Below, piece after piece: positions 46,707 to 58,386 of a stretch of 64,000 bases of DNA. Under the pieces are notes generated by a model that saw only the letters and a list, made by a program, of their open reading frames with translations, made no database searches and was not told where the DNA came from. This stretch comes from Roridomyces roridus (taxonomy: Eukaryota; Basidiomycota; Agaricomycetes; Agaricales; Mycenaceae): the NCBI GenBank assembly GCA_029378245.1, contig JARKIF010000016.1:1178001-1242000 (forward strand), written 5' to 3'. Within the stretch, counting starts at the first letter, position 1; each line of letters starts with the position of its first letter. Made by a program: the position numbers and the translations under genes.

Positions 46707-48344
46707 TGCGCTACTAAAGCTCATAAAATGAACTGAATAAAAGTCTAGGAGAGGGTACAGAATACGACAACTAGCTACTGCTTTTATACTACGAGGAATA
46801 AATCTAAGATGCTACACTAATTGTCCTGGCTTCCGACATGCACCATTGTCCTGCACCTTTGTCGTCTCCTATTGTCGTGTCTACACCGTGTTCTTCATAG
46901 AAGCCTGTCATGATCTGACTGTCAGGAACTGGGTTTATTTGCATCGGTTCGTATTGTATGTATCCGTATACTTGATGTACAGCCTACGTATGATATGAAT
47001 CAGTACTTCTATCTTCTTGACTTCCACGTCCCCTGTCGCACTATTGTCCATTTGCGCACTCGAGTGTCTCCTCAATCCTGAGCCTCGTTGGCTCTAGCAG
47101 CCACCTCCGGCATGCATTTTTCTGACACTGACAGTTCACTGATCAAAAACTTCTTCCCTCATCCATGCTGTCGTTCATAAATATGAAACTGTCCCACATC
47201 TTTAAATTTTTTAAATAATGTCTTCCTCGGCTTCTTCCTCAATCCGATTGAGATGGGGTTCCCATGACTTTAACGCTGTGCGGTGCCAATGTATATCGGG
47301 TTTATTTGGTGTTGTCACATGCGCAAATAGGTCAGCACGTGACAGATGTGGGTTTATCCGATGTTTGCACAATCTGGATAATTTTGTTTCTGCACAGCAA
47401 AGGGCAGACTCTGGTGACCCGAGAAAATTTGAGAGAACAGGCCACATATCTAGCTACCAGACCCCAACAGTAGACCGTGGCACCTGCCCTTGGTCCCATT
47501 ATATTACACCATCTTCGATGAGTGGTCCGGATGCGGGTTTCCCACTGTACATCAATAATACTACCATAGGGCCCTTGGGCCCACACGCAACATACTCTTT
47601 ACAGGCCGACAGCTCATTTCGCTCCAGTCCAAACTCCCATGCGAAAATGGAGGTCAAGTGCAGGATCAATCGCATACTGAGTCCGAACCGAGCGGCTTGA
47701 CCGGTGGTTCAAACTCCAAAGAGTACCCCTGGCCACGGCTTTCTCTCTGGTAATAGTATGCAGGCCTAGGCTTTTACATAAATACAAGAAGCATGAGATA
47801 CTGGAGCTGATGACTCAAGCAGCATGCTAGGCATGGGAGTAAAACTTTTAGCGTTCCTACCGGCACCGGCTCGAATCGAACGAATACCCATTGATGGTCC
47901 AGCATGATGCCCAAGAGACTTGGCATGTGTCGCTGTACCCCTCCAATAGAGAATCAATAATGACCCGGGCCTCGCTGCAACCGTGACCTGAAGCCTTCAA
48001 GTTTGCCGAACTTTAGGAGGTAATTACCAAGCCACAGAGTTGCGAGTGCTCAAGTAGTTCTTGAAGATGGGTCAAGCTTGGGCGCAGGGTCCGCTGACAT
48101 CAGCGCAAAATCTGCAAAAGATCCGACGGGGAAGAGATAACCAATGGCAAGAGAGAACGAGAACAATGTTGACGGCGCAGAGGACGGATCATTTTGATCA
48201 GAGCCGCACTGCATGTCGGCGTTGACACTTGCCAACAGCGCTCGAACAATGTCAATTCACTGCATCTCCGCAATGTCCTGGTACACATCGACGCCTGCAA
48301 GTTTGCTCTCCAAGTCTCCTTCTCGTCATCCCCCACTTTGAGCA
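46707..48344. other. Intergenic region, nothing firmly supported
   Basis: A 160-codon open frame (47,218-47,700, plus) exists, but it shows no domain and runs through A/T-rich and mixed composition. I do not call it a gene. The last 200 bases should contain the promoter of the F-box-like gene. Confidence 0.3.
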
Positions 48345-49293
48345 ATGGCCACGACCTCAGTCTCAAACGACCCAAAGCTTCCTCCGGAGCTGGAGATGGA
48401 GATCTTCAGGACTGCAGCCAGGCTGGCTCCCCAAACTATTTCACATCTCCTTTGCGTCGCACACCGCGCTTTTACGTGGCAAGACCTTCACTTTTTTGGT
48501 CGAATATACACTCATAGTTTTGTAGGATTGAACCCATCCTATACGAAACTCTCATCCTCTCGTCTTCCACGTCCCTTGCGCTCGAAACGAAACCACCCAG
48601 TTTCTGGGCCAGGAACGTGCGGAATGTGCATATCGTCAAGTCGCCCGACAAAGCTCTCGTCTTGTCAACACTCTCAGCTTGCACCGGGCTCGAGAGCTTA
48701 ATGGTGCTCCGCGACGAGGACACCCAGGATATTATGCCGCTCCTGGCCCCGATGAGGCTGAAACGCCTTGACATCGACGTCGGGCAGCTTTTCGGTCCTC
48801 AAGTCGCCACCTACGACTTGCACTTGAACCCTACATTCGCGGGGCTCACGCATCTCTGCATACAAGACGCCCACACCTTCAAATTCACAGCATTCTCGAC
48901 CACACTGCCCCTCCTCCCCGAACTCACTCACCTCCGGTTGGAATTCGGGGGACTCGGAGCCTCGGGGTTGAAGCTGTTTTTGCGGGATTGTAAACAGTTG
49001 CGGGTGTTGATCAGTACGACCCCGACAGAGTTTGGTCCCGCGAGTCTGCCGACGAAGGGTCTCCACGATGATCCTCGATTTGTGTTTCTCGGTAAACGCG
49101 TCGGGGAGAAGGATTATATCGAGGGGTCGCAGTGGGACTCGTGGGCGCGTGCAGAGGCGTTTGTTGAAAAGAAAAGGCGGGGGGAGATCGACCCTGGTGA
49201 GTCCTTGGATATATTCTGGTTGACTTGATCTCATGTCTTTCAGCCTGGCGTTGTTGGATTGAGGAGTCTGATATGATTCCGTTGGTTCGTTAG
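48345..49293 (+). CDS. F-box-like protein, paralog of the convergent neighbour
   Basis: Three exons (48345-48475, 48526-49196, 49244-49293) keep frame for 283 residues. The N-terminus LPPELEMEIFRTAAR..ISHLLCVAHRAF is an F-box-like helix pair. The rest has LRR-type lines (LTHLCIQDAHTF, LPELTHLRLEFGG). Near the end are FVEKKRRGEIDP and CWIEESDMIP. The convergent gene at 49,439-50,417 has the same ends and the same two intron positions. The likely role is as substrate adaptor of an SCF ubiquitin ligase, inferred only from the fold. Confidence 0.75.
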
Positions 49294-49438
49294 GCCTTTG
49301 TTATATTTTCGTATACCCTCGATAGATGCAGGCTCAGTATTTATTTAGAAATAGACACAGTTGCGTGGCGGATGCACATCGACCAACCTGAAACCAGAGG
49401 TAAACGACAAAAAACATTACAAAGCGCGAAAACACCGA

Positions 49439-50417
49439 CTAGTAGGGTATCATATCCGACTCCTCAATCCAGCAACGCGACTCTGTTTCAAACCCAATGA
49501 ATAAGCACGACCTGCACAGACTGGCGAGCGAGGAAAGTGACGGACCAGGCTTGACCTCTCCCCGCCTCTTCTTCTCAACAAACGCCTCCGCACGCTTCCA
49601 AAAATCCCATCCACCTTGGACCCTCGCTCTTGCCCCGGACTCCCAATTCTTCACAATCTCATCAAACGTCATAGGCATCAACACGAACCGCGGGTCACAA
49701 TAAGAATAAGACCCGGGTTTGAATTCGAACAGCGTCCGGCAAGTCTTCTCCAAAGTGCTCTCGAACACTTTACACGTAATCAAGACCTCGAGTTGCGCGC
49801 ACTGAGATAGCGCACAATGCAACGCCTCGGGGTCGTAGACGATCCGAAAGCAGAGGTGGGTGAGCGCAGGGAAGGCTGCCAGCTCTCGGATGCCAATTTC
49901 CCTCGGGTCGAAATCCAGCACGGTGAGATGGGTGACGGACATGAAGATTCCGTGTGGGGAGAATGCACATGTTTCCCGCAAAATCATTTGCAGTTGGGGT
50001 TCAACCAACAACGGGAGTAGGTCCTCGCGGATGTTGATGCAGAGGTTCCGGACGCTGGCACATGCGGAGAGGACGGAGAGTGCGAGAACTCTATTTTGCA
50101 TGCCCAGGTACCCGGGGATCAACAAGTTGCCGACATTCCGACTCCAGAACGTCGGGGGCTTGGTTTCCAGCGCGTAGCGGAGGTGGGGAAGATTGTCGGA
50201 GGAGAAGATGAGCGTTTCGTACAAGAGGGGCTCGATCCTGCAGACTTTTAGCCTTGGGAAGTAAAGGAACGAGATTGAAGATCGTGCTTGCTCACCACGT
50301 CAAAACGCGGTGCGCGACGCGTAGGAGATTCGGAATGGATTTGGGGTAGAGTCTGGCGGTGGTCGTGAATGCCTCCAGCTCCAGTTCGAGTGGAAGTCTT
50401 GGCTCGCTCGAGCTCAT
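49439..50417 (-). CDS. F-box-like protein, convergent paralog
   Basis: Three exons (50417-50296, 50237-49546, 49482-49439) give 285 residues. It starts MSSSEPRLPLELELEAF, continues to LLRVAHRVLTWIEPLLYETL, then ETKPPTFWSRNVGNL, and ends FVEKKRRGEVKP and CWIEESDMIPY. Intron positions match the plus-strand paralog. The tail-to-tail arrangement with 145 bp between stops means their 3' UTRs probably overlap. It has the same inferred function as its paralog. Confidence 0.75.
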
Positions 50418-52168
50418 GGTACGAGGCACAAAGGAACAGGAACCTTCTGCGCACTTTCAAGATGAAGTGCATACATGGTCACGTCGCAGCCTCCCACGAG
50501 AAGCGAGGAAAGCCAGTCGATCTTATCGATCTTCTTCAGGGTTTTCGTCTGCGACCCTGAGGAAGAGGAGAAGGACGCCGACAGTCGACATAATTAGGCC
50601 GCGTCTCTCACGAGTCACAAGAATGTAATGAAGTAGAGGGTGAGAGTGGATGGCGCGATTTTGAAGAAAGAAATCCAGGTGCTAGACCCGAGCGAATGTC
50701 AGTTAGAGTTTCGTACAATCCCAGAGTAAAGACGTGGGTAGTGGAATCCAGTGGGTTTTCCCACGTCTGGGAAGAGCTGCAGAGCAGTAGACTGGACCGC
50801 TGCCATCCCGACTTGGTAGCAAAGGTAGACGGTCGCCCGCCGGGAATCCTTGAGATGCCAGATGTGCCTCGTGTCTTCATAGTCCAGGGAAAGAACCCAC
50901 TGGACCCCATCCGTTAATTAACCAGGTTTGTTGGCATTCCGTATATTCGGGTCCCCGAGTCCGGGTCGAGAATCTGCAAAGTGAGAGCTGAGCACAGCCG
51001 TGCCGATGAAATGATCCGCCTTGGCGCGATAAGATGGTTATCAGCTGCGTCGAGGAAGGACGAGGCCTCAGGCAAGCGCCTTAGCCTGAGACTGCCAGAG
51101 TCGCTGCTGCAAAGGCTCAATCACATCTTACAGTGCACATCTCAAAGCGGCATCAACCCCGCCCGAGTCCAAAAAAACCGCTGGTCACTCGATTCTTCGG
51201 AGCCTCTCTCAGGCCGACTCGGACTGCCCACCAATCCTGCTGTGCATTTAGCACGTTCGATCACCATATGCAGCCGTCTATGAAGACCCGGGATCTGTTT
51301 CATACCTGGGCGCCGGACGGGAGTGGGGACTAGGCCCCATTAAGGTACATGTCGGAGAATGGTGCGCGGAGGCTGGGTAGGCGGGGAGGGAAGGCAGAGC
51401 ACGATGATGAGGCAGGGAGGGAAGAGGGAGGAGGAGAAGGAGGAGGAGGATGGAAGTAGGAGAAGGAAGAGGAGAAGGCTGGAACATTGAAGCGAGGTAT
51501 GAGGTAGAGAGGTGTGGGATAGAGAGCACGACGAGGAGGTGGGAGAAGGGTAGGTACATGGGAGGAAGCGTAAAGGGAGGCAGAGGATAGAAGGACAGAC
51601 GAGAATGAGGGGGGAGAGCGAAGAATGGGGCAGCAAAGCGAAGGACAAGGGGAGAAATGAAAGGTAGGTAACGGGCGGAGGATGGACCCGACAGATCTAG
51701 AAGGGCAAGTGATGCAGTCCGGGGATTGGAAAGTGGACACGGCGGACGAAGGGCGAGACTTGAAAGAGGGCGGATGGGCGGCAGAAACCAGTAGGCAGCA
51801 GGCAGGCACCGGGGCATAATCATAACCAGATAATATAAACGGAGAAAGTATGGAACAAACTGGGAAGGAAGCCCGCATATTCAAGACCACAATACGTACA
51901 GGGAAGGCAAGAGGAGGGAAGAAGGAACAGAAACTTGAAGGGAGCGGATGTATCCAAAAAAGACAAGAAAAAGAGGGGGTGAATCGGGATACAAGGAGGT
52001 ACACGTACATGACATACAACACGTAGTGGGTGAAGGCGGTACGGTAGGGATAAATAGAGGATAAGACAAGCGATAGCAAGGTGTCACAGCGAGGGTAATC
52101 CAGCCGTCCGTCCGTCCTGAGTTTTGGCGAGAAACGACACAAGGCGGGTACGCGGGGAGCGTAAGGGA
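50418..52168. other. Intergenic region, including a long purine-rich tract
   Basis: 50,418-51,330 has no recognisable gene. 51,340-52,130 is strongly purine-rich on the plus strand (gga/gaa repeats), with long minus-strand open frames rich in Ser, Pro and Leu. I regard these as composition artefacts. It may serve as the 3' UTR of the chromatin protein gene. Confidence 0.4.
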
Positions 52169-52927
52169 CTAAGCCTGGAGTTTGAGGTGAGTGAAGAGCT
52201 GGAGATGGGAGAAGAGGATAAGAGACGCACCTCCGCCTCAGCGGTGGCCTCTGCCTCAGCGGCAGCCTCTGCCTCTGCCTCTGTCTCTTCTGCTATAGTT
52301 TCACCGACAGCAGGCGCAGCGGATGCGGGTGCTGTAGCTTCAGCCTGTGGACGACGTATTAGTCAGCAAGTGAGACAGGCAAGACAAGGCGGGAAGGGGT
52401 CTCACCTTGGATGCGGGCTTCTTGGAGCCAGCACGAGACGCAGGCTTGACGGAGGCCTTGGAGGCGGGCTTGGAGGCAGGCTTGACGGATGCCTTGGAAG
52501 ACGGCTTCGCAGCAGCCTTGGAAGCGGGCTTCGACCCAGCAGCTTTGGTAGCGGCCTTGGAGGCAGGCTTGGCCTGAGCAGAGAGACCCAGTGAGTTGAC
52601 AAAGTAGACACAGAGGGTCTTGATGCGAACCTTCTTGGCGGGGGGAGCCTCCTCCTCCTCCTCATCGTCGCCAGCGTCGCCGTTAGCCTCGTCCTCGGCT
52701 TCTTCAGCGGGAGCCTCCTTGCGCTTGCGGCCTCGCTTGGGCTTCTCGGCAGCCTCCTCGTCATCCTTGGCCTCCTTTGGCTCCTTCTTGGCACGGGGCT
52801 TTACAGCCTTCTTCACAGGGACCTCTGCTTTGGGCAGATCCTTGATACGGCTGGAGCGACGGGGCTCAGCAGCGGGGGCAGTCTCGCCATCGGAGGCAGC
52901 GGCAGTAGCGGCGGCTTTTCTGGGCAT
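52169..52927 (-). CDS. AT-hook / histone H1-like chromatin protein
   Basis: A small, highly charged nuclear protein. Exons 52927-52631, 52573-52406 and 52344-52231, with a tiny final exon 52174-52169, give 194 residues. Visible parts in order: the N-terminal APAAEPRRSSRIKDLPKAEV; the AT-hook-like KPKRGRKRKE; a Glu/Asp patch (GDAGDDEEEEEAPP); and a Lys/Ala/Pro/Ser repeat region (AKPASKAATKAAGSKPASK) like H1 tails. It ends with an Ala/Glu region. The 6-base last exon (Ala-stop) is chosen because the ctccag/gct site keeps frame. Reading on without splicing is the alternative and would extend the tail. DNA binding is inferred. Confidence 0.75.
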
Positions 52928-53244
52928 CTTGGATTCGTCGACGGGTGGAGAACGAGTGGGGCGGCGGGAGAAGGATGAGCGCAAAAGGTAAGACGCGTGA
53001 GGCTGCCAACGTTGCCCCTTGTTTGGGTCATTCCATCATTTTCCCAGCACGTGCGTCGTGACAACGAGTCAACACACTTCGACTCTTTTCGCGTCCTTTA
53101 GGTGCCCACGTAGATTCAAGGCCGGAGATTTTTGTGGTACGTGTCATCCATCTCGGGCCATATTCCAGCACAAATTTGAGAGATTTAGAGCAGGATTGGC
53201 TTTCCCAGGAAATTTTCGGGCAAAAACGCACGGACCATGGCACT

Positions 53245-53490
53245 TGGACGAAGTATCTACAGCGCTCCAACTCCTACCCTCACCATCCAAACCGCCTCTT
53301 GTCCACACCGCGCGCCGTGAACACACTCGCTGCGGCGGTGTACTTGGAAGTATCTACAGCACTCCAACCGTGGCACCGTGCCGACCCTCACCATCCGAAA
53401 CGACTCTTATCCACACCACGCGCCCCAGGGAGCTGCACCGCCAACACACTCACCGCTGCGGCGTATAATTACTTAGCGACCTTCCCAGCG
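53245..53490 (-). pseudogene. Two tandem fragments of the SMP-30 gene's last exon
   Basis: On the minus strand, two adjacent segments (about 53,250-53,345 and 53,346-53,490) repeat the end of the lactonase gene at 55,165-55,270. They carry the SVFAVQLPGVRGVDKRRFGW-like tail, its stop and the flank after it (agtatctacagc..ctcaccatcc). They have no start and no upstream exons. They lie on the far side of the SDR pseudogene from the parent gene. Confidence 0.7.
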
Positions 53491-53879
53491 TCGAGACTGA
53501 AGGTATCGATTCTTCCCGTTACGTGTCATACACCCAGCTCCATCTTCAAGCGCGATTTAAATAAAGAGCGGCGTCTTTCCCCAATGCCCACATGTACAAG
53601 ACGCCCGAATGATTTCCGACCGACGATTCGTTGGGCGCCGTCTCAGAACCAATCAAAATCCATGGATTCAAACACTGGCGGCGGCTGTGGAAGCTAATGC
53701 TCATCATTCCTCGGAGTCCGACGGTCCCGAGTGGAATCATCTCCCACTGGACCATCTGCCACTGGGTTAGAACCACTTCCCGGGTCCGACAAGCATCACG
53801 GTTAGGCCCACTTATCTCACCCTCCGAACCCATTTAAACCCCCCACCTGAGGACCAATAACCGCAGCTCACAAACTCCC

Positions 53880-55132
53880 ATGTCGTTCAAAGGCGTCGCC
53901 CTCGTCACTGGAGCCGGTGAGCCCTGCGTTTCCACCCCGGAACAACGGCTTATCATGCACCCAGCGCAGGGTATCGGAAGGGCCATAGCACTGTCGCAGT
54001 CAACGATATCTCAGTCTCCGAAGACCTCCAGAGTCTCGTCAAAGAGATACAGCAACGGGGCCGGGCTAGCTCTATACACGCAGCCGACGTGTCGCAAGAC
54101 GCGCAGGTGAAGCAGATGATCGAGGCCGTGGTTCAGAAGCATGGGAGTCTTGACGTCGTGAGTTGGTTCCTTGTCAACTTGCGTCCCATTCACTGGAGTA
54201 TGTAGATGGTCGCCAATGCTGGAGTCGTGGGGCCTCCTGGGATGGAAATCGCTGATGGTCACCGACTTTAAGCCCAATTGCATTAATCATGCTAACGTCC
54301 AGGCTAGTTACTGTCGAAGAGTGGGACCGCGTCATGAACATCAATGCACGCGGGACTTTCCTTTTCCTACAAATACGCTGGGCTGCAGATGGTTAAGCAA
54401 GGACGCGGGGGACGCATCATTGGGGCATCTTCGCTCGCTGGAAAACAGGGTGAGTGGCTGGCGTACATAAAATGCACCTGGCAGAAGATACGCCTGACTT
54501 CCTTTGAATAATCAAGGTCACAACACCCAAGTGCCGTACAGCGCTTCCAAGTTTGCGGTGAGAGGCCTTACTCAATCCGCAGGTGAGCAGTTTCACTGCG
54601 ATCGGTTGCGAGATCTATAAAATTTTGCCAGCGATGGAATTTGGCTCGCATGGCAAATCTTATTCAATCTCCGGCGCTTATAAACTGAGGGATCCGACTG
54701 GCAGGTATCACCGTCAACGCCTACGCGCCCGGTGTCATCGAAACCCCGATGAGTACGTCCCAACAACACAGTCGAATTTAGTTTCCGACGACGATTGGAT
54801 ACTAGTGTTTGGGGCGCTTCCCACCGAAATGCGAGCCAGTGTCGGTCTCTCATGTTGTCCAACACCGCGGTGACTGACGAGAAGCAACTCCGTTCAAAGC
54901 GAACACGCCCCTCAAGACCTTCGGGTAAGACATCCATATTCAAACCGCCTCTCTCGAAAGTGAATTTCAAATCCAGGGTTCCTACAGACATAGCCGATTT
55001 CGTCTCATTCATCGCTTCGAAGGAGTCCAAGTTCATTACAGGACAAACTGTTTGTTCTATGCACTTGAACTCCAGGATGCTCAGTACTCATTTTCACAGA
55101 TCTCGATCAACGGTGGCCTCTTCTTCGATTGA
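53880..55132 (+). pseudogene. Short-chain dehydrogenase (SDR copy C), dead
   Basis: It is collinear with SDR copy D, with the same exons and introns from MSFKGVALVTGAG to SINGGLFFD. Compared with copy D it lacks 25 bases after GIGRAIAL (near 53,995), which removes the ADDGFDVAVN part and shifts the frame. It has an extra base near 54,362 (GTFL/SYKYAG region). The acceptor matching copy D's cttag has changed to ctccg near 54,890. These independent lesions make it a clear pseudogene. Confidence 0.85.
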
Positions 55133-55164
55133 ATCCTTCTCGCCGTACATATATGTGTATTACA

Positions 55165-56307
55165 TCACCACCCGAAACGCCTCTTATCCACACCACGCAC
55201 GCCAGGGAGCTGCACCGCGAACACACTCCCCGCTGCAGTGTACTTGACGACCTTTTCAGCGTCGGTATCTTCGCCCGCCTCGTTGAGAGAGCCACTTGTG
55301 ACGAACAAAATGTCCATGTCCGGACCTTTCCGCGTTTTTCAATAAATGGGAATAAATGAATGGACTGGAACGTACCACCGAATACAGGCGCCGTGATATT
55401 ATTCGCGGTGGGGAAAATGATCTCGAGGTCGGGCGTTCCGTCTGGCAGGTAGCGTGTAACTTTGGCACCACTCCACTTGGCCACGTAGACGCGGTCCTGG
55501 TCGTCGAGGCACATACCGTCTGGGCGCGCGTCGTACGGCGTCGTCACCCAAACACGCTCAGCTGACAGGGCGCCCTTCGAGTCCTTGTAGTCGTAAGCTC
55601 GGATATGTGGTGCGCGCGTGTCGGAAATGTACCTGTTCAATCAGTTCGCGTTCAAAGCAGAAAAGAACACAACTGACATGGTTTTCAGGTCGCTCGTGAT
55701 GCCCATTCCGTTGGGAATCGTAAACCCAGCCAGGACCTGTTCAATCTTCCATTCGTCGTTGGCACCTTTCTCGACTCTGTACACTTTTCCGGGTTGGCGC
55801 TGTTCGAGGAAGGGCTCGCCGCGTAGAGTTTTGCTACCGCAGAAAAATCGACCAGATCCATCGCACACCCCGTCGTTGAACATCCTATTAGGTTGTTCAG
55901 GGGACTCGGCGTAGCACGTAGGGTCCGCAAGGGGGTTCGATCCAATAACGTGTGGACCGATCGCCAAGGGCTTGGACGACGACGAAGGTCGAGAGGGGTC
56001 TGCTGAAGGGAGGAGAGCGAAGCCGCGTGTGGTGCCTGCGATGAAGCCAGGGTGATTCTTGCGCAGCGCAATACTGCCGATACAGGCGTCATAATGGTCA
56101 GTGGTCAGCTGTTTTGTCGCATAGTGGTAGTGGTGGATGCAGTTTTTTCCTCTGAACCCCTGGTGAGTGCTTCGATTTGAATGGCAACTGATCATCTTAC
56201 ACGTCCACGAAATGCAAAGCACCAGACTCCCGCTCCCAGATAGGCCCTTCGCCGAGCTGGGTGTCGATGCGGATGAGTGGTTCACTGGAAGCTGTGAGGA
56301 CTTGCAT
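55165..56307 (-). CDS. SMP-30/gluconolactonase-like protein
   Basis: A six-bladed beta-propeller of the SMP-30/gluconolactonase/LRE-like family, Ca2+-dependent sugar lactone hydrolases. Four exons (56307-56201, 56151-55678, 55632-55376, 55325-55165) keep frame for 332 residues. Conserved pieces: LGEGPIWERESGALHFVDV (metal ligand Glu in GEGP), RMFNDGVCDGSGRFFCGS (ND..D metal site), IPNGMGITSD (Asn ligand), RPDGMCLDDQDRVYVAKW (DG ligand) and FVTSGS. No signal peptide is obvious. It is divergent from the MFS permease with 164 bp between start codons, so the pair may serve uptake and use of the same compound. Confidence 0.9.
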
Positions 56308-56471
56308 GGTGAGCGGAGAAGAGCGGGAGTTCAAAATTCCCCTTTTACCCCACAGGCCACGCGCGGCGGATAAACTCCATTCCACGCGGGGTACATAGAT
56401 CAACACAGCCGCCCCCGCTCCTCCTTAAATTTTGAAACGAAATTTCAGATTCATCCGATTCCCCACCAAGG
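56308..56471. promoter_or_regulatory. Shared divergent promoter of lactonase and permease genes
   Basis: 164 bp between the two ATGs. It contains gcggataaact (a GATA-type motif) near 56,366 and an A/T-rich stretch (ttaaattttgaaacgaaatttc) near 56,425. GATA motifs suit nitrogen-regulated permeases in fungi; that link is an inference. Confidence 0.4.
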
Positions 56472-58280
56472 ATGTCCAACCTTGCCGCTACCGAATCGCG
56501 CAGCAGCGACGCGACCGACCTCTCCAAAGGCGCGGACGCCAAGTTGGAGTACCAGCCAGGCCTTCCCGGGATCATCGAGGACTCTGACCTGCAAGGGGAC
56601 GATGTCGACGAAGCTGCGGCGGCGTTGCGAGGACAGAGTCTGGATTATACCGAGCAAGAGGGTGAGTGTTCCCGTTTCTTGCGTGACCTCTTCGCACGTT
56701 GAGTCCAGAGAGCCGCGTCGTGAGCAAGATCGACTGGCGGATGATGCCCATAATGGCAATCACCTGCGGCCTGCAGTTTGTCGACAAATCTGCCGTCTCC
56801 AACGCGGCTACCTTTGGCTTGCAGTCTGACCTCCACCTTCACGGCCAAAACTACTCTTGGGCCGTCTCTGTTTTTTACTTTTCATACCTCGGCGCGACTT
56901 GGCCCTCGACCTACCTCCTCCAGCGTTTCCACCCCGGAAAGGTCATCGGAATCGCGTGTGTCCTTTGGGGTGTCTGCATCCTCGCCATGCTCGGCGTGAC
57001 CAACTTTGGCGGCCTCATCGCCTGCCGTTTCCTCCTCGGCGTCTTCGAAGCGCCCCTCAGCCCCGGCTTCATGATGATAACGACGCGATGGTATACGCAG
57101 AAAGAGCAGCCGTTCCGGTTCGGTCTCTGGACGCTCCTCAATGGCTGGCTCCCCATCCCTGCCTTGGTCATGTTCTACGGCCTTGGCCACGCGGGCGGCC
57201 CGCTCCAGCCTTGGCGGCACATCTTCCTCGTTCTCGGGCTGGTCACGGTGCTCATGGGCGTCATCGTGTTCTTCTTCATCGCCGATTCCCCCGCCAACGC
57301 ACCGTTCCTGAACGACCGTGAGCGGGCGATTGCCGTCGAGCGTATCGCGCGGTGCCAGACTGGTATCAAGTGCGTGCCTCTCTTCTTGTTTCTCCGAGAA
57401 AGCTGAATAGTCCCTCCGCAGGAACACGCAATGGAAGCGCGAGCAGTTCATCGAGGCGCTGGCTGACCCGCGGGTCTGGCTCGTCGTCGCGACCCTCTTC
57501 CTCTCCCAATCCGGCGGCGCGGTGACCACCAACTTTATCGGGATCATCATCAAGGGCTTCGGATACAACCAGCTGCGCTCTCTTCTCTTGCAGACCCCCG
57601 CGTTTGCCATCCAGGGATTCATCTGTCTCATCATCACCGGGCTGGTATCCTTCACCAAGACGTTCAGGAACCTCAAGCAGCCTTTGCTCAGTATCGCTGC
57701 GTGCTGTGTCATTGCAGGCACGGGTGTCGTCTATTCGACGACGCCGACGGCGCAGAATAGACAGCTGCTGCTCGGGATGATGTACATGATTGCGCTGAAC
57801 AACTGCAGTTTCACGACGATCATGTGAGTTGTTTTATTCGTTGGACGTAGTTTTACTCACTCGCCGTGCAGGTCCGTCATCGGAGTGAATTTTGCTGGAG
57901 CCACCAAGAAGAGCACGGTGTCTGCGATGACCTTTGTCGCGTACTGCGTTTCCAACATCGTTGTCCCGCAGGCCTTCCGCGGGACTGAGGCACCCACATA
58001 TCACGTCCGTTCACCTTCTTCTTTTGAGACACAGTCCACTGACTCGACGCAGAGCGGCATCCTCACCGTCATGTGCTTCCAAATCGCACTCGTCATCTGC
58101 TACTGGGCATCGTGGGCGCTCATGACGTTGGAGAACAAGAGGCGAGACAAGCTGCAGGCTCGGCATCCGCATCCGGACGGCGAGAAGGGTGTGGATAGTG
58201 CGATGCAGAAGGAGGATGTGTTGCAGGGCTTGAAGGATTTGACGGATCGGGAGAATATGACGTTCAGATATTCGCCGTGA
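56472..58280 (+). CDS. MFS permease, Dal5/Tna1 (anion:cation symporter) type
   Basis: A twelve-helix plasma-membrane transporter. Five exons (56472-56661, 56709-57369, 57422-57823, 57872-58004, 58053-58280) keep frame for 537 residues. After a cytoplasmic N-terminus come the signature WRMMPIMAITCGLQFVDKSA (TM1), LGATWPSTYLLQR, then GKVIGIACVLWG and ACRFLLGVFEAPLSPGF (TM4 motif). The middle loop is at ERIARCQTGIKNTQWK and the second half at FIGIIIKGFGYNQLRSLLLQ. The order matches allantoate/nicotinate-type permeases; the exact substrate cannot be read. It is divergent from the lactonase gene. Confidence 0.9.
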
Positions 58281-58386
58281 GGAGAGGAGACATACCTTTA
58301 CGTGCACACGACATGCTCTTTTGCCGTCGTTCCCCACCTGGCTAACTAATTGTAACTTCATCTGTACTGAAACATTGTATTGCGTA

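Noticed and set aside
47218..47700. 160-codon open frame
   Set aside because: No recognisable motif and no supporting neighbours. Length alone is not enough in this composition.
51278..52142. Long Ser/Pro/Leu-rich open frames on the minus strand
   Set aside because: They result from an almost pure purine tract on the plus strand. There is no domain, splice pattern or conserved start.
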